From positions 55,327 through 119,326 of the forward strand of contig NZ_STGW01000001.1 in the NCBI RefSeq assembly GCF_004912195.1: a DNA stretch of 64,000 nucleotides, given 5' to 3'. Under the pieces are notes generated by a model. The model made no database searches and had not been told where the DNA came from. It saw only the letters and a program-made list of their open reading frames with translations. Positions 38,072 to 49,251 of this stretch are shown piece by piece. Positions within the stretch are counted from its first letter, which is position 1, and each line of letters begins with the position of its first letter. A program made the translations under genes and the position numbers. Origin of the DNA: Nocardioides caeni. Lineage in GTDB: Bacteria > Actinomycetota > Actinomycetes > Propionibacteriales > Nocardioidaceae.

Positions 38072-38478
38072 GCGACGAGGTGGGCCTGCCCGAGCCGGTC
38101 ACCGACCCCGAGCGGATGAAGTCGCCCCGCCGGGCGATGTGCGCGGCCGTGCTCACCCTCGAGGCGATCGCGGTCGGACTGTCGACGCCGGTGATGATCA
38201 CGATCTCGGACGTCGACCTGGTGCCAGCCCTCGTCGCGGGGCTGGGCCTGGCGTTGCTGTGCGTACTGGTGGCGGGGATGCTGCGCACGGAGCGCGGCTA
38301 CGTCGTCGGGCACCTGGCCCAGGTCGGGGCGGTCGCGCTGGGCTTCCTCGCCCCCCTGATGTTCTTCGTCGGCGCGGTCTTCGCCCTGCTGTGGGCCACG
38401 GCCTACGGGCTCGGTCGCAAGATCGAGACCGAGCGCGCCGCGGCCTTCGCGGAGTACGACCGACGCCAGGAATCCTGA
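38068..38478 (+). CDS. DUF4233 membrane protein
   Basis: A 136-aa protein with three or four hydrophobic helices (AMCAAVLTLEAIAVGLSTPV, LVPALVAGLGLALLCVLVAG, VGAVALGFLAPLMFFVGAV) and a charged C-terminus. It belongs to DUF4233, a family that regularly follows folC in actinobacteria; function is unknown. GTG 38068 overlaps the folC stop. In many relatives ndk comes next, whereas here secA follows. Confidence 0.85.
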   Translation: MSDEVGLPEPVTDPERMKSPRRAMCAAVLTLEAIAVGLSTPVMITISDVDLVPALVAGLGLALLCVLVAGMLRTERGYVVGHLAQVGAVALGFLAPLMFFVGAVFALLWATAYGLGRKIETERAAAFAEYDRRQES

Positions 38479-38507
38479 CGCTGAGTTCCGCTCGGTAGAG
38501 TGGCGCC

Positions 38508-41399
<2,892 letters not shown>

Positions 41400-41413
41400 T
41401 CGCCCGCACGTCA

Positions 41414-41449
41414 CGACGCCCTCTCCCGGAGCTCCGGGAGAGGGCGTCG
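41414..41449. terminator. Strong hairpin between secA and the convergent SGNH gene
   Basis: Perfect inverted repeat with 17-bp arms (CGACGCCCTCTCCCGGA and its complement) around a GC loop, 14 bp after the secA stop and 6 bp before the SGNH stop. It lacks a long T-run but can serve as a bidirectional terminator. Confidence 0.8.
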
Positions 41450-41455
41450 GCCGTT

Positions 41456-42655
41456 CTACTGCAAGGTCATCCGCGGCTCGCCGCCGACCAGGCCGGTGCC
41501 GGTCCGCACGCAGGCTCCGCCCCTGGGCGTGCCGCCGTTCCACGCCTGGCGTACGCAGTTGCGGACGGCCAGCTGTCCCCAGTAGTTGGGGTGCAGGGAC
41601 TCCTGGATGTAGTAGGGGCTGTCGCCGGCCGTCGTGACCGTCCTGATCTGGTTGACCCACTCGGTCCGGTCGACCGCGCCTGCGCTGGTCCAGTTGGCCA
41701 CCCCCACCTCCTCGTAGAGCCCGACGCCGGACTCGCACAGGCGACGGCCGTTGAACGTGCTGGCGAGGTTGAGGACCTTGGCGTTGGTGATGCCCGCCTG
41801 ACCGATCGCTCCGGTGACCGTGTTGTTGATCGTCGGGAGTGCGGTGTTGTTGGCCCAGTCGGCGTCGGCGTTCCAGAAGCCGCAGCCGCCGGTGCTCTGG
41901 CGGGTGTAGCCGCTCTGGCTGTAGCGGAAGCCCGCACCGCCGGGGACCGGCGAGGGATAGGTCTGGACGAGCATCGTCCATTGTGAGTCGGCATAGCCGG
42001 CGTTGCGCATCGCCGTGCGCACGTTGGTCAGGGCAGTCGCGACGCGGCTGCGCACCGCGCTGACGTTGCTCGAGGTGAAGTTGCTCGTGACGCTGCTGTC
42101 GTCGTAGCAGTAGTCCTTCCACCACGACGGCGAGAGCAGGAAGTCCTGCACGCACTGTTGGACGATCCCGGCGAAGTTGAAGTCGTTGCCGCCGATCGAC
42201 ACGACGACCATCCGGACGTTGTTGGTGGTCGCGAACGTCTGCAGGGCGCGGGCCTGGCCGACGCCCTGGGAGCCGCTGTGGAAGTCCAGGCCGGGCTTGA
42301 AATCGCTGCCCGTCGCGGTCGCCGCCTTCGCTCCGGAGCAGGCGAGGTTGAGGCTCCGGACGCCGCTGCCGATGTGGATCTCCGCGCTCTTCGAGCGGTG
42401 GCAGCGGTTGATCGCCTCACCGGTGCCACTGGCGTTGTCGAAGTAGGCCGTCGATCCGAGCGCGTCCGCGCGGGCGCTGCTGCTGTTGCTGGAGCCAGCC
42501 CACCGGCCGGCCTCGCCGGAGATGTAGGAGTCGCCGACGGACACGACCCAAGGGGTCCCGCTGCCGGGGCCGTCGGCATGGGCGGGGGATGAGGTGAGGG
42601 GTGCGACGAGGGTCGCGCCGAGAACGGCCAGGCCGGCCGCGAGGGTACGGATCAT
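41456..42655 (-). CDS. Secreted SGNH/GDSL-type hydrolase
   Basis: A 399-aa exported esterase/lipase. The signal peptide ends near AHA (27). Catalytic blocks are GDSYISGE (Ser43), the oxyanion Gly and Asn in GGNDFNF, and Asp/His in the C-terminal block ESLHPNYWGQ. Many Cys residues suggest disulfides, as in Streptomyces SGNH lipases. ATG 42655 is chosen because TATCGT lies 6 nt upstream (leaderless); a Crp-like palindrome abuts that -10. Confidence 0.88.
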   Translation of the reverse strand: MIRTLAAGLAVLGATLVAPLTSSPAHADGPGSGTPWVVSVGDSYISGEAGRWAGSSNSSSARADALGSTAYFDNASGTGEAINRCHRSKSAEIHIGSGVRSLNLACSGAKAATATGSDFKPGLDFHSGSQGVGQARALQTFATTNNVRMVVVSIGGNDFNFAGIVQQCVQDFLLSPSWWKDYCYDDSSVTSNFTSSNVSAVRSRVATALTNVRTAMRNAGYADSQWTMLVQTYPSPVPGGAGFRYSQSGYTRQSTGGCGFWNADADWANNTALPTINNTVTGAIGQAGITNAKVLNLASTFNGRRLCESGVGLYEEVGVANWTSAGAVDRTEWVNQIRTVTTAGDSPYYIQESLHPNYWGQLAVRNCVRQAWNGGTPRGGACVRTGTGLVGGEPRMTLQ

Positions 42656-42666
42656 GGACGGACGAT

Positions 42667-42682
42667 AGTGACCCAGGTCACA
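42667..42682. promoter_or_regulatory. Crp/GlxR-like palindrome upstream of the SGNH hydrolase
   Basis: AGTGACCCAGGTCACA fits TGTGA-N6-TCACA with one outer mismatch and has perfect GTGACC/GGTCAC arms. It directly adjoins the TATCGT -10 element of the hydrolase gene (42662-42667), suggesting repression when occupied. No crp gene is in the window. Confidence 0.5.
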
Positions 42683-42725
42683 GATGAACAAGGGTCAGGT
42701 TTCGAGCTGTCGACAGGAGGGGCCC

Positions 42726-43247
42726 TCAGGAGAAGTCGAGAGCGGTGCAGATCCAGCGCTGTCCGCGCCGTTCGAAGCGGGCTGCGACGGCTCGCGACCG
42801 CTCGCCGTGGCGGACGTGGACGCCGCACTCGACGATCTCGTCGGTGACGAAGCAGGCGTGGACGCTGTGGACCCGCGGGCGCACGACCTGCACGCGGGCC
42901 AGTCCCGGCTGATGGCCCCCGGCCAGTGCCACGAGGTGGGCGCGTCGCTTGAGGTCGGCGTACACGTCGGGGGAGGTCCACCGCACCAGCTGGGAGACCG
43001 GGCGGTCGCCGCCGACGATCTCCACGGCTGCCTGGGCGTAGCGCTGGGTCCACTCCTCGATCGTGCGCCGCAGGCGTCGGTCGATCGGCACCACGGCGGC
43101 TCCGGGTCTGGCTCCCGGTCCGGCTGGCCGCGGGGTGCCGGCCGGTGGTGCCTGCCGGGGGAGTAGGGCGAGGGCCAGGGTGCCCTGGCTGGTGGCGACC
43201 GGCACGGGCAGGCGCAGGCCGGTCAGTTCGGGGACGGTGGCGCTCAT
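42726..43247 (-). CDS. Rv3235 family protein
   Basis: A 173-aa protein matching the actinobacterial Rv3235 family: a Pro/Ala-rich N-terminal part followed by the conserved RRTIEEWTQRYAQAAVEIVGG, VRWTSPDVYADLKRRAHL and CTALDF end. Function is unknown; in mycobacteria the family lies close to secA1, as here. Its start overlaps the stop of the LysM gene by 4 bp, so the two are translated together. Confidence 0.8.
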   Translation of the reverse strand: MSATVPELTGLRLPVPVATSQGTLALALLPRQAPPAGTPRPAGPGARPGAAVVPIDRRLRRTIEEWTQRYAQAAVEIVGGDRPVSQLVRWTSPDVYADLKRRAHLVALAGGHQPGLARVQVVRPRVHSVHACFVTDEIVECGVHVRHGERSRAVAARFERRGQRWICTALDFS

Positions 43248-43897
43248 CGTTCACTCCTCGGTGGGTCGGGCAGGTGGAGGCGGAGTCCGGGGTGGATCAG
43301 GTCGGGGTCGTCGCCCAGCGCGGCGCGGTTGAGCTCCACCAGGCGGCGCCAGTACGACGCCACGGCGGCGTTGCTCGGTGCGGGCGACTCCGGCGTGGTG
43401 GCCGCGACCGCACGGGCGGCGATCGACCACGCCGAGTCGCCGGTCTGGACCACGACGGTGTGACCGTGGGGAGTCGGTCCGGCTGGCGGTGCCCCACCGG
43501 TGGCGCGGTCGGGCAGCGGCAGCCCGGCGAGGGGGACCGAGGGCGCCTCGGCGGCTCGGTGTGCCTGGGCCGGCGGCAGGGTCAGGGCGGCGGCCGTGGT
43601 CACCCCGCAGGCCACCAGGAGCAGGCGTCGCGCGGCTCCGCCCGGACGGCTCGCCCGGTCGCGCCAGACGTCGACGACGACGTGGGTGGCGAGGAGCCAC
43701 AGGGCGCCCGCCGCCGCGAGGGCGCCGCTGCCGGCGACCTGCAGGACGAGCTCGGCGAAGTCCGGCGGCGTCCGCAGTGGCACGAGCGCGCCCCGCAGGG
43801 TGGCCATCAGCAGCATGGAGCACAGTGCGGTGATCGTCGCCCAGACGAGAAGGCTGCGGAGCCGGCGTCGCCGGCGGGCAGCGGCAGCGTGGTTCAT
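43244..43897 (-). CDS. LysM-domain membrane protein
   Basis: A 217-aa protein with a basic N-terminus, two membrane helices (about 15-38 and 45-70), a third hydrophobic stretch (about 88-105), and a C-terminal LysM domain beginning TVVVQTGDSAWSIAARAV and ending LIHPGLRLHLP. LysM binds peptidoglycan glycan chains, so it likely anchors a membrane complex to the wall together with the Rv3235 protein. The promoter region carries tandem 10-bp repeats. Confidence 0.82.
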   Translation of the reverse strand: MNHAAAARRRRRLRSLLVWATITALCSMLLMATLRGALVPLRTPPDFAELVLQVAGSGALAAAGALWLLATHVVVDVWRDRASRPGGAARRLLLVACGVTTAAALTLPPAQAHRAAEAPSVPLAGLPLPDRATGGAPPAGPTPHGHTVVVQTGDSAWSIAARAVAATTPESPAPSNAAVASYWRRLVELNRAALGDDPDLIHPGLRLHLPDPPRSER

Positions 43898-43909
43898 CCC
43901 GAGAAACCT

Positions 43910-43961
43910 TTGCGTTTGCTTCCGTTTGCATCAGGATGAATAGATTGAGCGGTGTAGTCAA
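43910..43961 (-). promoter_or_regulatory. Promoter region of the LysM gene with tandem GCAAACGNAA repeats
   Basis: On the minus strand TTGACT (43961-43956) may serve as -35. Nearer the start codon GCAAACGGAA and GCAAACGCAA follow each other directly (43929-43910), one helical turn apart, the layout used by direct-repeat binding regulators such as BldC-like MerR proteins. A palindrome CAACCGGTTG (43959-43968) overlaps the -35. Confidence 0.4.
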
Positions 43962-44036
43962 CCGGTTGTGCACAGGTGCTGTTCGCCGAGGGCCCTGCCT
44001 CGGCCCTCCCCAGCAGGCCGTGCGAGGGTGGAGGCC

Positions 44037-44573
44037 ATGGGCTGGGAGGACGATCTGTTCGCACTGTTCGACGATCTCGAGGACCAGGCCAGTGCTCTCT
44101 ATGCCGCTGAGCGCACGGCCGAGCACGCCGACCGCAGCCGCGCTGAGTACCAGGCGGTCACGCTTGCCAGCCGGCTGATGGCCACCATCGGCAGCACGGC
44201 CCGCCTCGGACTCCTCGGCGTCGGCCCGGTCTCCGGCATCGTCGAGCGCGTGGCCGACGGCTGGCTGTTGCTCGCCTCCGGGGACCACGACTGGGTCGTC
44301 AACCTCGAGGCAGTCGCCACGGTCGAGGAGGCCTCGGTCCGCTCCGTGCCCGAGGTCGCCTGGTCACCGCTGACCCGACTCGGCCTCGCTTCCGCGCTGC
44401 GCCGGATCGCCGAGGCGGGTGAGCCCTGCCTGCTCCACCTCCGCGACGGCACCCGTCACGACGGCGTGCTGCGCCGCGTCGGACGGGACTTCTGTGAGCT
44501 GGCCGAGGGTGAGGAGCGACGCACGGTCCTCGTGTCCTTCGCGGCGCTGGCCGCGGCGCAGTCGCGGGCCTGA
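44037..44573 (+). CDS. Conserved hypothetical protein
   Basis: Not recognised. The 178-aa soluble protein starts MGWEDDLFALFDDLEDQASA, is helical at first (acidic, coiled), then beta-rich (GVGPVSGIVERVADGWLLLAS, SFAALAAA end) with a segment LHLRDGTRHDGVLRRVGRDF resembling a small SH3/Sm-like barrel. GTGGAGG precedes ATG 44037. It diverges from the LysM gene and ends 3 bp from the tatB stop. Confidence 0.6.
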   Translation: MGWEDDLFALFDDLEDQASALYAAERTAEHADRSRAEYQAVTLASRLMATIGSTARLGLLGVGPVSGIVERVADGWLLLASGDHDWVVNLEAVATVEEASVRSVPEVAWSPLTRLGLASALRRIAEAGEPCLLHLRDGTRHDGVLRRVGRDFCELAEGEERRTVLVSFAALAAAQSRA

Positions 44574-44576
44574 CGA

Positions 44577-44924
44577 CTACGTCGCGTCAGTGTCGTAGGG
44601 CGGGAGCTCGCCGGTCTCGAGCGGGCGTCGTCCCGCTGAGTTCTTCTCCTCCGCCATGGCGTCGTCGAGCTCGTCCAGCTCCGCCATCGCCTCAGCGATG
44701 TGCTTGCGCACGATCGTGCGCGGGTCGAGGTCGCGCAGCTCCAGGTCGGCGAACTCCGGGCCGAGCTCGGTGCGCAGCTCGTCGCGAGCCTGGGTGGCGA
44801 AGCCACGGACCTTGCGCGCCAGCTGGCCGGCCTGGCGGGCGAGGTCGGGCAGCTTGTCGGGGCCGAAGACGAGCACGGCGAGGAACGCGATCACCATGAG
44901 CTCGCCGAAGCCGATGCCGAACAT
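44577..44924 (-). CDS. tatB: Sec-independent translocase TatB
   Basis: Part of the twin-arginine export receptor. The 115-aa protein has the N-terminal membrane helix MFGIGFGELMVIAFLAVLVFGPDKLP, cut by the conserved FGP/DKLP hinge, then a long amphipathic helix (LARQAGQLARKVRGFATQA) and an acidic tail. Length and the E8 position favour TatB over TatA. tatA and tatC are not in the window. It follows the Mrp gene by 30 bp on the same strand. Confidence 0.9.
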   Translation of the reverse strand: MFGIGFGELMVIAFLAVLVFGPDKLPDLARQAGQLARKVRGFATQARDELRTELGPEFADLELRDLDPRTIVRKHIAEAMAELDELDDAMAEEKNSAGRRPLETGELPPYDTDAT

Positions 44925-44954
44925 CGCCCGCCCCTGTCCTCGTCCGCCGGTCGG

Positions 44955-46136
44955 TCAGAACTTGTTCGTGGGAGTGAGGCCGAGCTGGAGCCCGGCCAGC
45001 CCCCGCCCGCGTCCGTCGAGGCGGTCGGAGATCGCCGTCAGGGCCGCGGCAGCCGGAGCCGTCGGGTCCGACTCGACGATCGGGTTCCCGACGTCGCCCC
45101 CCTCGCGCAACGCGATGGCGAGCGGGATGCGGCCGAGCACCGGGACGTCGTAGCCGAAGCGCTGGGAGAGGGTCGCGGCGACCCGGTCCCCACCGCCGGT
45201 GCCGAACACGTCGAGGTGGTGCTCCTTGCCCTCGGGCGTGCAGTGCGGGCAGGGGAGATAGCTCATGTTCTCGACCACGCCGACGACCCGCTGGTGCATC
45301 ATCGAGGCCATCGTGCCGGCGCGCTCCGCGACCTCGGCCGCGGCCTCCTGCGGCGTCGTCACCACGACGACCTCGGCGCCGGGCAGGTGCTGGCCCATCG
45401 AGATGGCGATGTCACCCGTGCCCGGCGGCAGGTCCAGCAGCAGCACGTCGAGATCGCCCCAGTAGACGTCGGCGAGCATCTGGACGAGGGCTCGGTCGAG
45501 CATCGGGCCGCGCCACGCGACCACCTGGTCGCGGCGGGGCTTGAGCATGCCGATCGAGATGACCGAGACACCCGACGGCGTGGGGACCGGCATGATCAGG
45601 TCCTCGACCTGGGTGGGCCGCGAGTCGGCGACACCGAGCATGGCGGGGATCGAGTGACCGTAGATGTCGGCGTCGACCAGACCGACCTTGCGGCCGGCCT
45701 TCGCCAGCGCGATCGCGAGGTTGACCGTGACCGAGGACTTGCCCACGCCGCCCTTGCCGGACGCGATCGCGAAGACCTTGGTGAGGGACCCGGGCTGTGC
45801 GAACGGGATCTCGCGCTGCGCCTGGCCGCCGCGCAGGGTCTCGTGCAGGCCCGAGCGCTGCTCCGCGCTCATCACGCCCAGCTCGACCTCGACCTGCGTG
45901 ACACCCGGCAGGGCCTTGACCGCGGCGGTGACGTCGCGGGTGATGGTGTCCTTGAGCGGACAGCCCGCGACGGTCAGCAACGCCTTGACGGTCACGACCG
46001 AGCCTCCGTCGCCCGGCGCGATCGCGACGTCGTCCACCATCCCGAGCTCGGTGATCGGTCGCTTGATCTCCGGGTCGTTGACCTTGCTCAACGCGGTCAT
46101 GACCTGCTCGACGGACGGGGCCTGCTGGGTGCTCAC
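44955..46136 (-). CDS. apbC: Mrp/NBP35-type iron-sulfur cluster carrier ATPase
   Basis: This 393-aa P-loop protein is thought to carry and transfer Fe-S clusters. The N-terminal MIP18/DUF59 domain (VMTALSKVNDPEIKRPITEL) precedes the deviant Walker A ASGKGGVGKSS, VDADIYGHSIP and LLDLPPGTGD, with the cluster-binding CPHC further on. GTG 46136 has TAGACT 8 nt upstream. Shares the strand with tatB and may be cotranscribed. Confidence 0.92.
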   Translation of the reverse strand: MSTQQAPSVEQVMTALSKVNDPEIKRPITELGMVDDVAIAPGDGGSVVTVKALLTVAGCPLKDTITRDVTAAVKALPGVTQVEVELGVMSAEQRSGLHETLRGGQAQREIPFAQPGSLTKVFAIASGKGGVGKSSVTVNLAIALAKAGRKVGLVDADIYGHSIPAMLGVADSRPTQVEDLIMPVPTPSGVSVISIGMLKPRRDQVVAWRGPMLDRALVQMLADVYWGDLDVLLLDLPPGTGDIAISMGQHLPGAEVVVVTTPQEAAAEVAERAGTMASMMHQRVVGVVENMSYLPCPHCTPEGKEHHLDVFGTGGGDRVAATLSQRFGYDVPVLGRIPLAIALREGGDVGNPIVESDPTAPAAAALTAISDRLDGRGRGLAGLQLGLTPTNKF

Positions 46137-46147
46137 AACAACCGAGT

Positions 46148-46702
46148 CTAGGGAGTGCCCGGGGACTGCCGGTCCTCGCCGTCCTCGTGAGACGCGGCAC
46201 GTCCGTCGCGTTGGCTCGTCCGGTCGTCCAGCTCGGCCAGCAGGGTCCGCAGCTCGGAGCGCAGGTAGTCGCGGGTCGCGACCTCGCCCACGGCCATCCG
46301 CAGCGACGCGACCTCGCGGGCGAGGAACTCCATGTCGGCATGCGCGCGGGCGTCGGCCTGCCGGTCCTGCTCGGCCACCACCCGGTCACGCGCCTCCTGG
46401 CGATTCTGCGCGAGGAGGATGAGCGGGGCGGCGTACGACGCCTGCAGGCTGAGGATCAGGGTGAGGAAGATGAACGGGTAGTCGTCCCACCTCGCGTCCT
46501 CGGGAGCGAGCAGGTTCCAGCTGATCCACACCACCACGACGAGGGTCATGTAGATCAGGAACGTGGCGGTACCCATGAAGCGCGCGAACTGCTCGGCGAA
46601 GACGCCGAAGGCGTCCTTGTCATAGGACGGTCGGCGCACGAGCGAGCGGCGCTCTTCGCGAGGTGTGTCGAGTCGCTCCCGGGTCCGGTGGGCGTCGGTC
46701 AT
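46148..46702 (-). CDS. DUF1003 membrane protein
   Basis: A 184-aa protein with the DUF1003 core: FGVFAEQFARFMGTATFLIY, a first helix (about 43-65), the loop DDYPFIFLTLILSLQASYAAPLIL with a second helix, and a cytoplasmic coiled tail. The AAPLILLAQNRQ segment is typical. Its ATG overlaps the MgtE-like stop by 4 bp, a conserved pairing that suggests the two products cooperate. Function is unknown. Confidence 0.85.
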   Translation of the reverse strand: MTDAHRTRERLDTPREERRSLVRRPSYDKDAFGVFAEQFARFMGTATFLIYMTLVVVVWISWNLLAPEDARWDDYPFIFLTLILSLQASYAAPLILLAQNRQEARDRVVAEQDRQADARAHADMEFLAREVASLRMAVGEVATRDYLRSELRTLLAELDDRTSQRDGRAASHEDGEDRQSPGTP

Positions 46703-47958
46703 GACGTCCCTCCGGGCCGTCGGGTCGCGCGGTCGCGCCAGTTGGCGGGCAGCATGTGGTCGAGCAGGTCGTCGACGGTCACCGCGCCGAGCAGCCGACC
46801 GTTCTCGTCGACCACCGGTGCCGCGACCAGGTTGTAGGTCGCCAGGTGTGCGGCGACCTCGTCGATGCTCGCCTCGGGTCGTAGTGACGCCAGGGAGTCG
46901 TCGAGCGCACCGGCCACCAGCGTCGAGGGCGGCTCGCGCAGGAGCCGCTGGATGTGCGCGATGCCGAGGAACCGGCCCGTGGGCGCCTCGAGCGGAGGCC
47001 GGCAGACGTAGACGAGTGCCGCTCCGGCGGGGGTGAGGTCCGGGTTGCGGACGTGCGCGAGCGCGTCCGCGATGGTGGCGTCGGGGCCGAGGATCACGGG
47101 CTCCGGCGTCATCATGGCGCCGGCGGTGTCCTCGACGTACGACATCAGCCGGCGCACGTCCTCGGCCTCCTCCGGCTCCATCAGCTCGAGGAGGATCTCG
47201 GCGGTCTCCGGGGGCAGGTCGCGGACGAGGTCGGCGGCGTCGTCGGGGGACATCTCCTCGAGGACGTCGGCCGCACGCTCGCTGTCCAGGCCCTTGAGGA
47301 TCTCCACCTGGTCGCTGTCCGGAAGCTCCTCGAGCACGTCGGCCAGTCGCTCGTCGTCCAGCGCGAGCGCCACCGCCGTGCGTCGCTCCGGAGGAAGGTC
47401 GTGGAGGATGTTGGCGGCGTCGGCCGGACGCATCTCGTTGAGGGCGGCGACCAGGTGGGTGGCGCCCTGCCGGTCGTCGGACCGGCTCAGGCCGACGACG
47501 TCGCGCCACTCGACGACATGGGTCTGCCCGCGCCGCCGGAAGCCTTTCGACGGCTCCTTCACCGCGACCCGGCTGAGCACCCAGTCGCGGTTGCGGGCCG
47601 GCTCCATCGCGACGTCGTAGACCGTGCCGGTCACGCCGGAGTCGGTGATCGTGACGGTGCGGTCGAGCATCTGGCCGATGACCAGCGTCTCGGTGCTGCG
47701 CTGCTCGAAGCGGCGCATGTTGAGCAGGCCGGTGGTGTAGACGTGGCCGCTGTCGATGTTGGTCACCCGGGTCATCGGCACGAAGATCCGGCGACGTCCG
47801 AAGACCTCGGCGACCATGCCGAGGACGCGCGGCTGGGTGCCCTCCGTGCGCATGGTGACCACCAGGTCCCGGACCTTCCCGACCTGGTCGCCCTGGGGGT
47901 CGAAGATCGGCAGCCCGACCAGTCGGGCCGCGAAGACGCGGGAGGGCGAGGTGCTCAC
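46699..47958 (-). CDS. MgtE N-domain/CBS protein without transmembrane domain
   Basis: A 419-aa soluble protein. Two PRC-barrel-like regions (about 10-80 and 95-165) precede an MgtE N domain of right-handed helices (LNEMRPADAANILHDLPPE, LEELPDSDQVEIL, LEEMSPDDAADLVRDLPPE) and a CBS pair (MTPEPVILGPDATIADAL, VDENGRLLGAVTVDDLLD). The membrane channel of true MgtE is absent, so it is more likely a magnesium sensor acting on another protein. TAGCGT lies 6 nt before the start (leaderless). DUF1003 is the next gene. Confidence 0.85.
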   Translation of the reverse strand: MSTSPSRVFAARLVGLPIFDPQGDQVGKVRDLVVTMRTEGTQPRVLGMVAEVFGRRRIFVPMTRVTNIDSGHVYTTGLLNMRRFEQRSTETLVIGQMLDRTVTITDSGVTGTVYDVAMEPARNRDWVLSRVAVKEPSKGFRRRGQTHVVEWRDVVGLSRSDDRQGATHLVAALNEMRPADAANILHDLPPERRTAVALALDDERLADVLEELPDSDQVEILKGLDSERAADVLEEMSPDDAADLVRDLPPETAEILLELMEPEEAEDVRRLMSYVEDTAGAMMTPEPVILGPDATIADALAHVRNPDLTPAGAALVYVCRPPLEAPTGRFLGIAHIQRLLREPPSTLVAGALDDSLASLRPEASIDEVAAHLATYNLVAAPVVDENGRLLGAVTVDDLLDHMLPANWRDRATRRPGGTS

Positions 47959-48054
47959 GCGGCAACGCTAGTCCTACTCCCGGCGAGTTCGTCGGAGGTG
48001 CCCGCAGGCGGGGGAGTGCGCGGCACGCCCCGTCTCGCGCTTCGCGCCGGGCTT

Positions 48055-48084
48055 TTGAGGCCCGGGTCACACCTGACCTATGAT
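48055..48084 (+). promoter_or_regulatory. Promoter with internal palindrome for the secreted EEP gene
   Basis: TTGAGG and TATGAT are separated by 18 nt. The spacer holds the inverted repeat GGTCA-CACC-TGACC (48065-48078), a possible operator. An ideal GGAGGTGA ribosome site follows before ATG 48137. Confidence 0.6.
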
Positions 48085-48136
48085 CGCCCCGCCCGGTGCC
48101 GATCAGGGATGAGGCAACCGGTCCGGAGGTGAAGGC

Positions 48137-49222
48137 ATGACGGAGAGCGGTCGACGCGTGCGCCGGCTCGAGCGCTTCAGCATGCCTGAGCTGCTCGCCG
48201 TGGCAGCCGCCGGTGTCGTCGCCGTCGGGGCACTCTCCGCCTCGATGCTCGTGGACACCGAGACGGCGCCGGCCGCGAGCACCACCACGACGGCCGCGCT
48301 CGGGAGCACGGTGACGCAGACCGGTGACGAGCCGGAGACCGAGGACGTCGAGGGCGAGGTCGGTGACGGCGCCGTCGCCTCCGCGCCGGCAGCCGACGAC
48401 GCCCAGCGCTACGAGGGCGTACGCAGCCCGCTGGCCGAGGAGGTCGAGAACAAGGTCGCGGCCGAGGTCGAGCAGTCACGACCCGCGACGTCGTCGTTCC
48501 GGATCGCGACCCTCAACGTCCTGGGCAGCAACCACGCGCGCAACGGGCTCGGACGGGCATCGGCCGAGGCCGGGCTGATCAAGTCCCGTGGCATCGAGAT
48601 CGTGGGGTTGCAGGAGGTCCAGCGCGACCAGCGCGGCGTCTTCATCAACAACCTCTCCCACATGCAGATGTGGCCGCAGGACGCGCTCGGTCGTGACGGC
48701 TACCGGGTCCAGATCATGTGGCGCACCGACCGGTTCGAGATGGTCGACAACGGCGGCTCGTCCCACACGTTCAACAGCATCGGCAGCGTCCCGATCCCCT
48801 TCGTCCTGCTGAAGGACAAGACCACCGGCGCCCAGTTCTGGGTCATCGCCACCCACCACTCGCCCAACGGCCTGCAGTCCCAGCGTGACGCGTCGACGCG
48901 CAACCAGGTGTCGATCATCTCCGAGCTGCGCAAAAGCGGCCACCCGGTGTTCCTGCTCGGCGACATGAACGAGAAGTCCACGTTCTTCTGCGAGATGGCC
49001 CGTGACGCCGGGATGATCGCGGCCAACGGCGGCGGCTACAACGGCGGCTGCAGCGTCCCGGGCGGACCGCTGCGGATCGACTGGATCCTCGGCACGGGCG
49101 ACGGCACGTCCTTCTCCGGCTACGTGCAGGACGGGACGACCAAGAGCCAGGGCTGGAGCGATCACTACCTGATCTACGCGGACGCGAAGCTGACCGACAC
49201 GGGCACCAACTCGAGCCGGTGA
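48137..49222 (+). CDS. Secreted endonuclease/exonuclease/phosphatase (EEP) family protein
   Basis: A 361-aa protein with an N-terminal signal anchor (about 17-38), a Thr/Glu-rich linker to residue 115, then an EEP domain with FRIATLNVLGSN, IVGLQEVQ, WVIATHHSP, FLLGDMNE, IDWILG and SDHYLI, the DNase I-fold metal and catalytic motifs. It acts outside the membrane on nucleic acid or phosphodiesters such as phospholipids. Its stop overlaps a frame leading into the next lipoprotein gene, which has its own -10. Confidence 0.85.
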   Translation: MTESGRRVRRLERFSMPELLAVAAAGVVAVGALSASMLVDTETAPAASTTTTAALGSTVTQTGDEPETEDVEGEVGDGAVASAPAADDAQRYEGVRSPLAEEVENKVAAEVEQSRPATSSFRIATLNVLGSNHARNGLGRASAEAGLIKSRGIEIVGLQEVQRDQRGVFINNLSHMQMWPQDALGRDGYRVQIMWRTDRFEMVDNGGSSHTFNSIGSVPIPFVLLKDKTTGAQFWVIATHHSPNGLQSQRDASTRNQVSIISELRKSGHPVFLLGDMNEKSTFFCEMARDAGMIAANGGGYNGGCSVPGGPLRIDWILGTGDGTSFSGYVQDGTTKSQGWSDHYLIYADAKLTDTGTNSSR

Positions 49223-49251
49223 GGCTCGGGCCCGTGGACTACGCTCGGGCC

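Noticed and set aside
43959..43968. KstR-like box in the LysM promoter (AACCGGTT)
   Set aside because: Both outer fixed bases (T and A) are missing, so only six of eight positions match.
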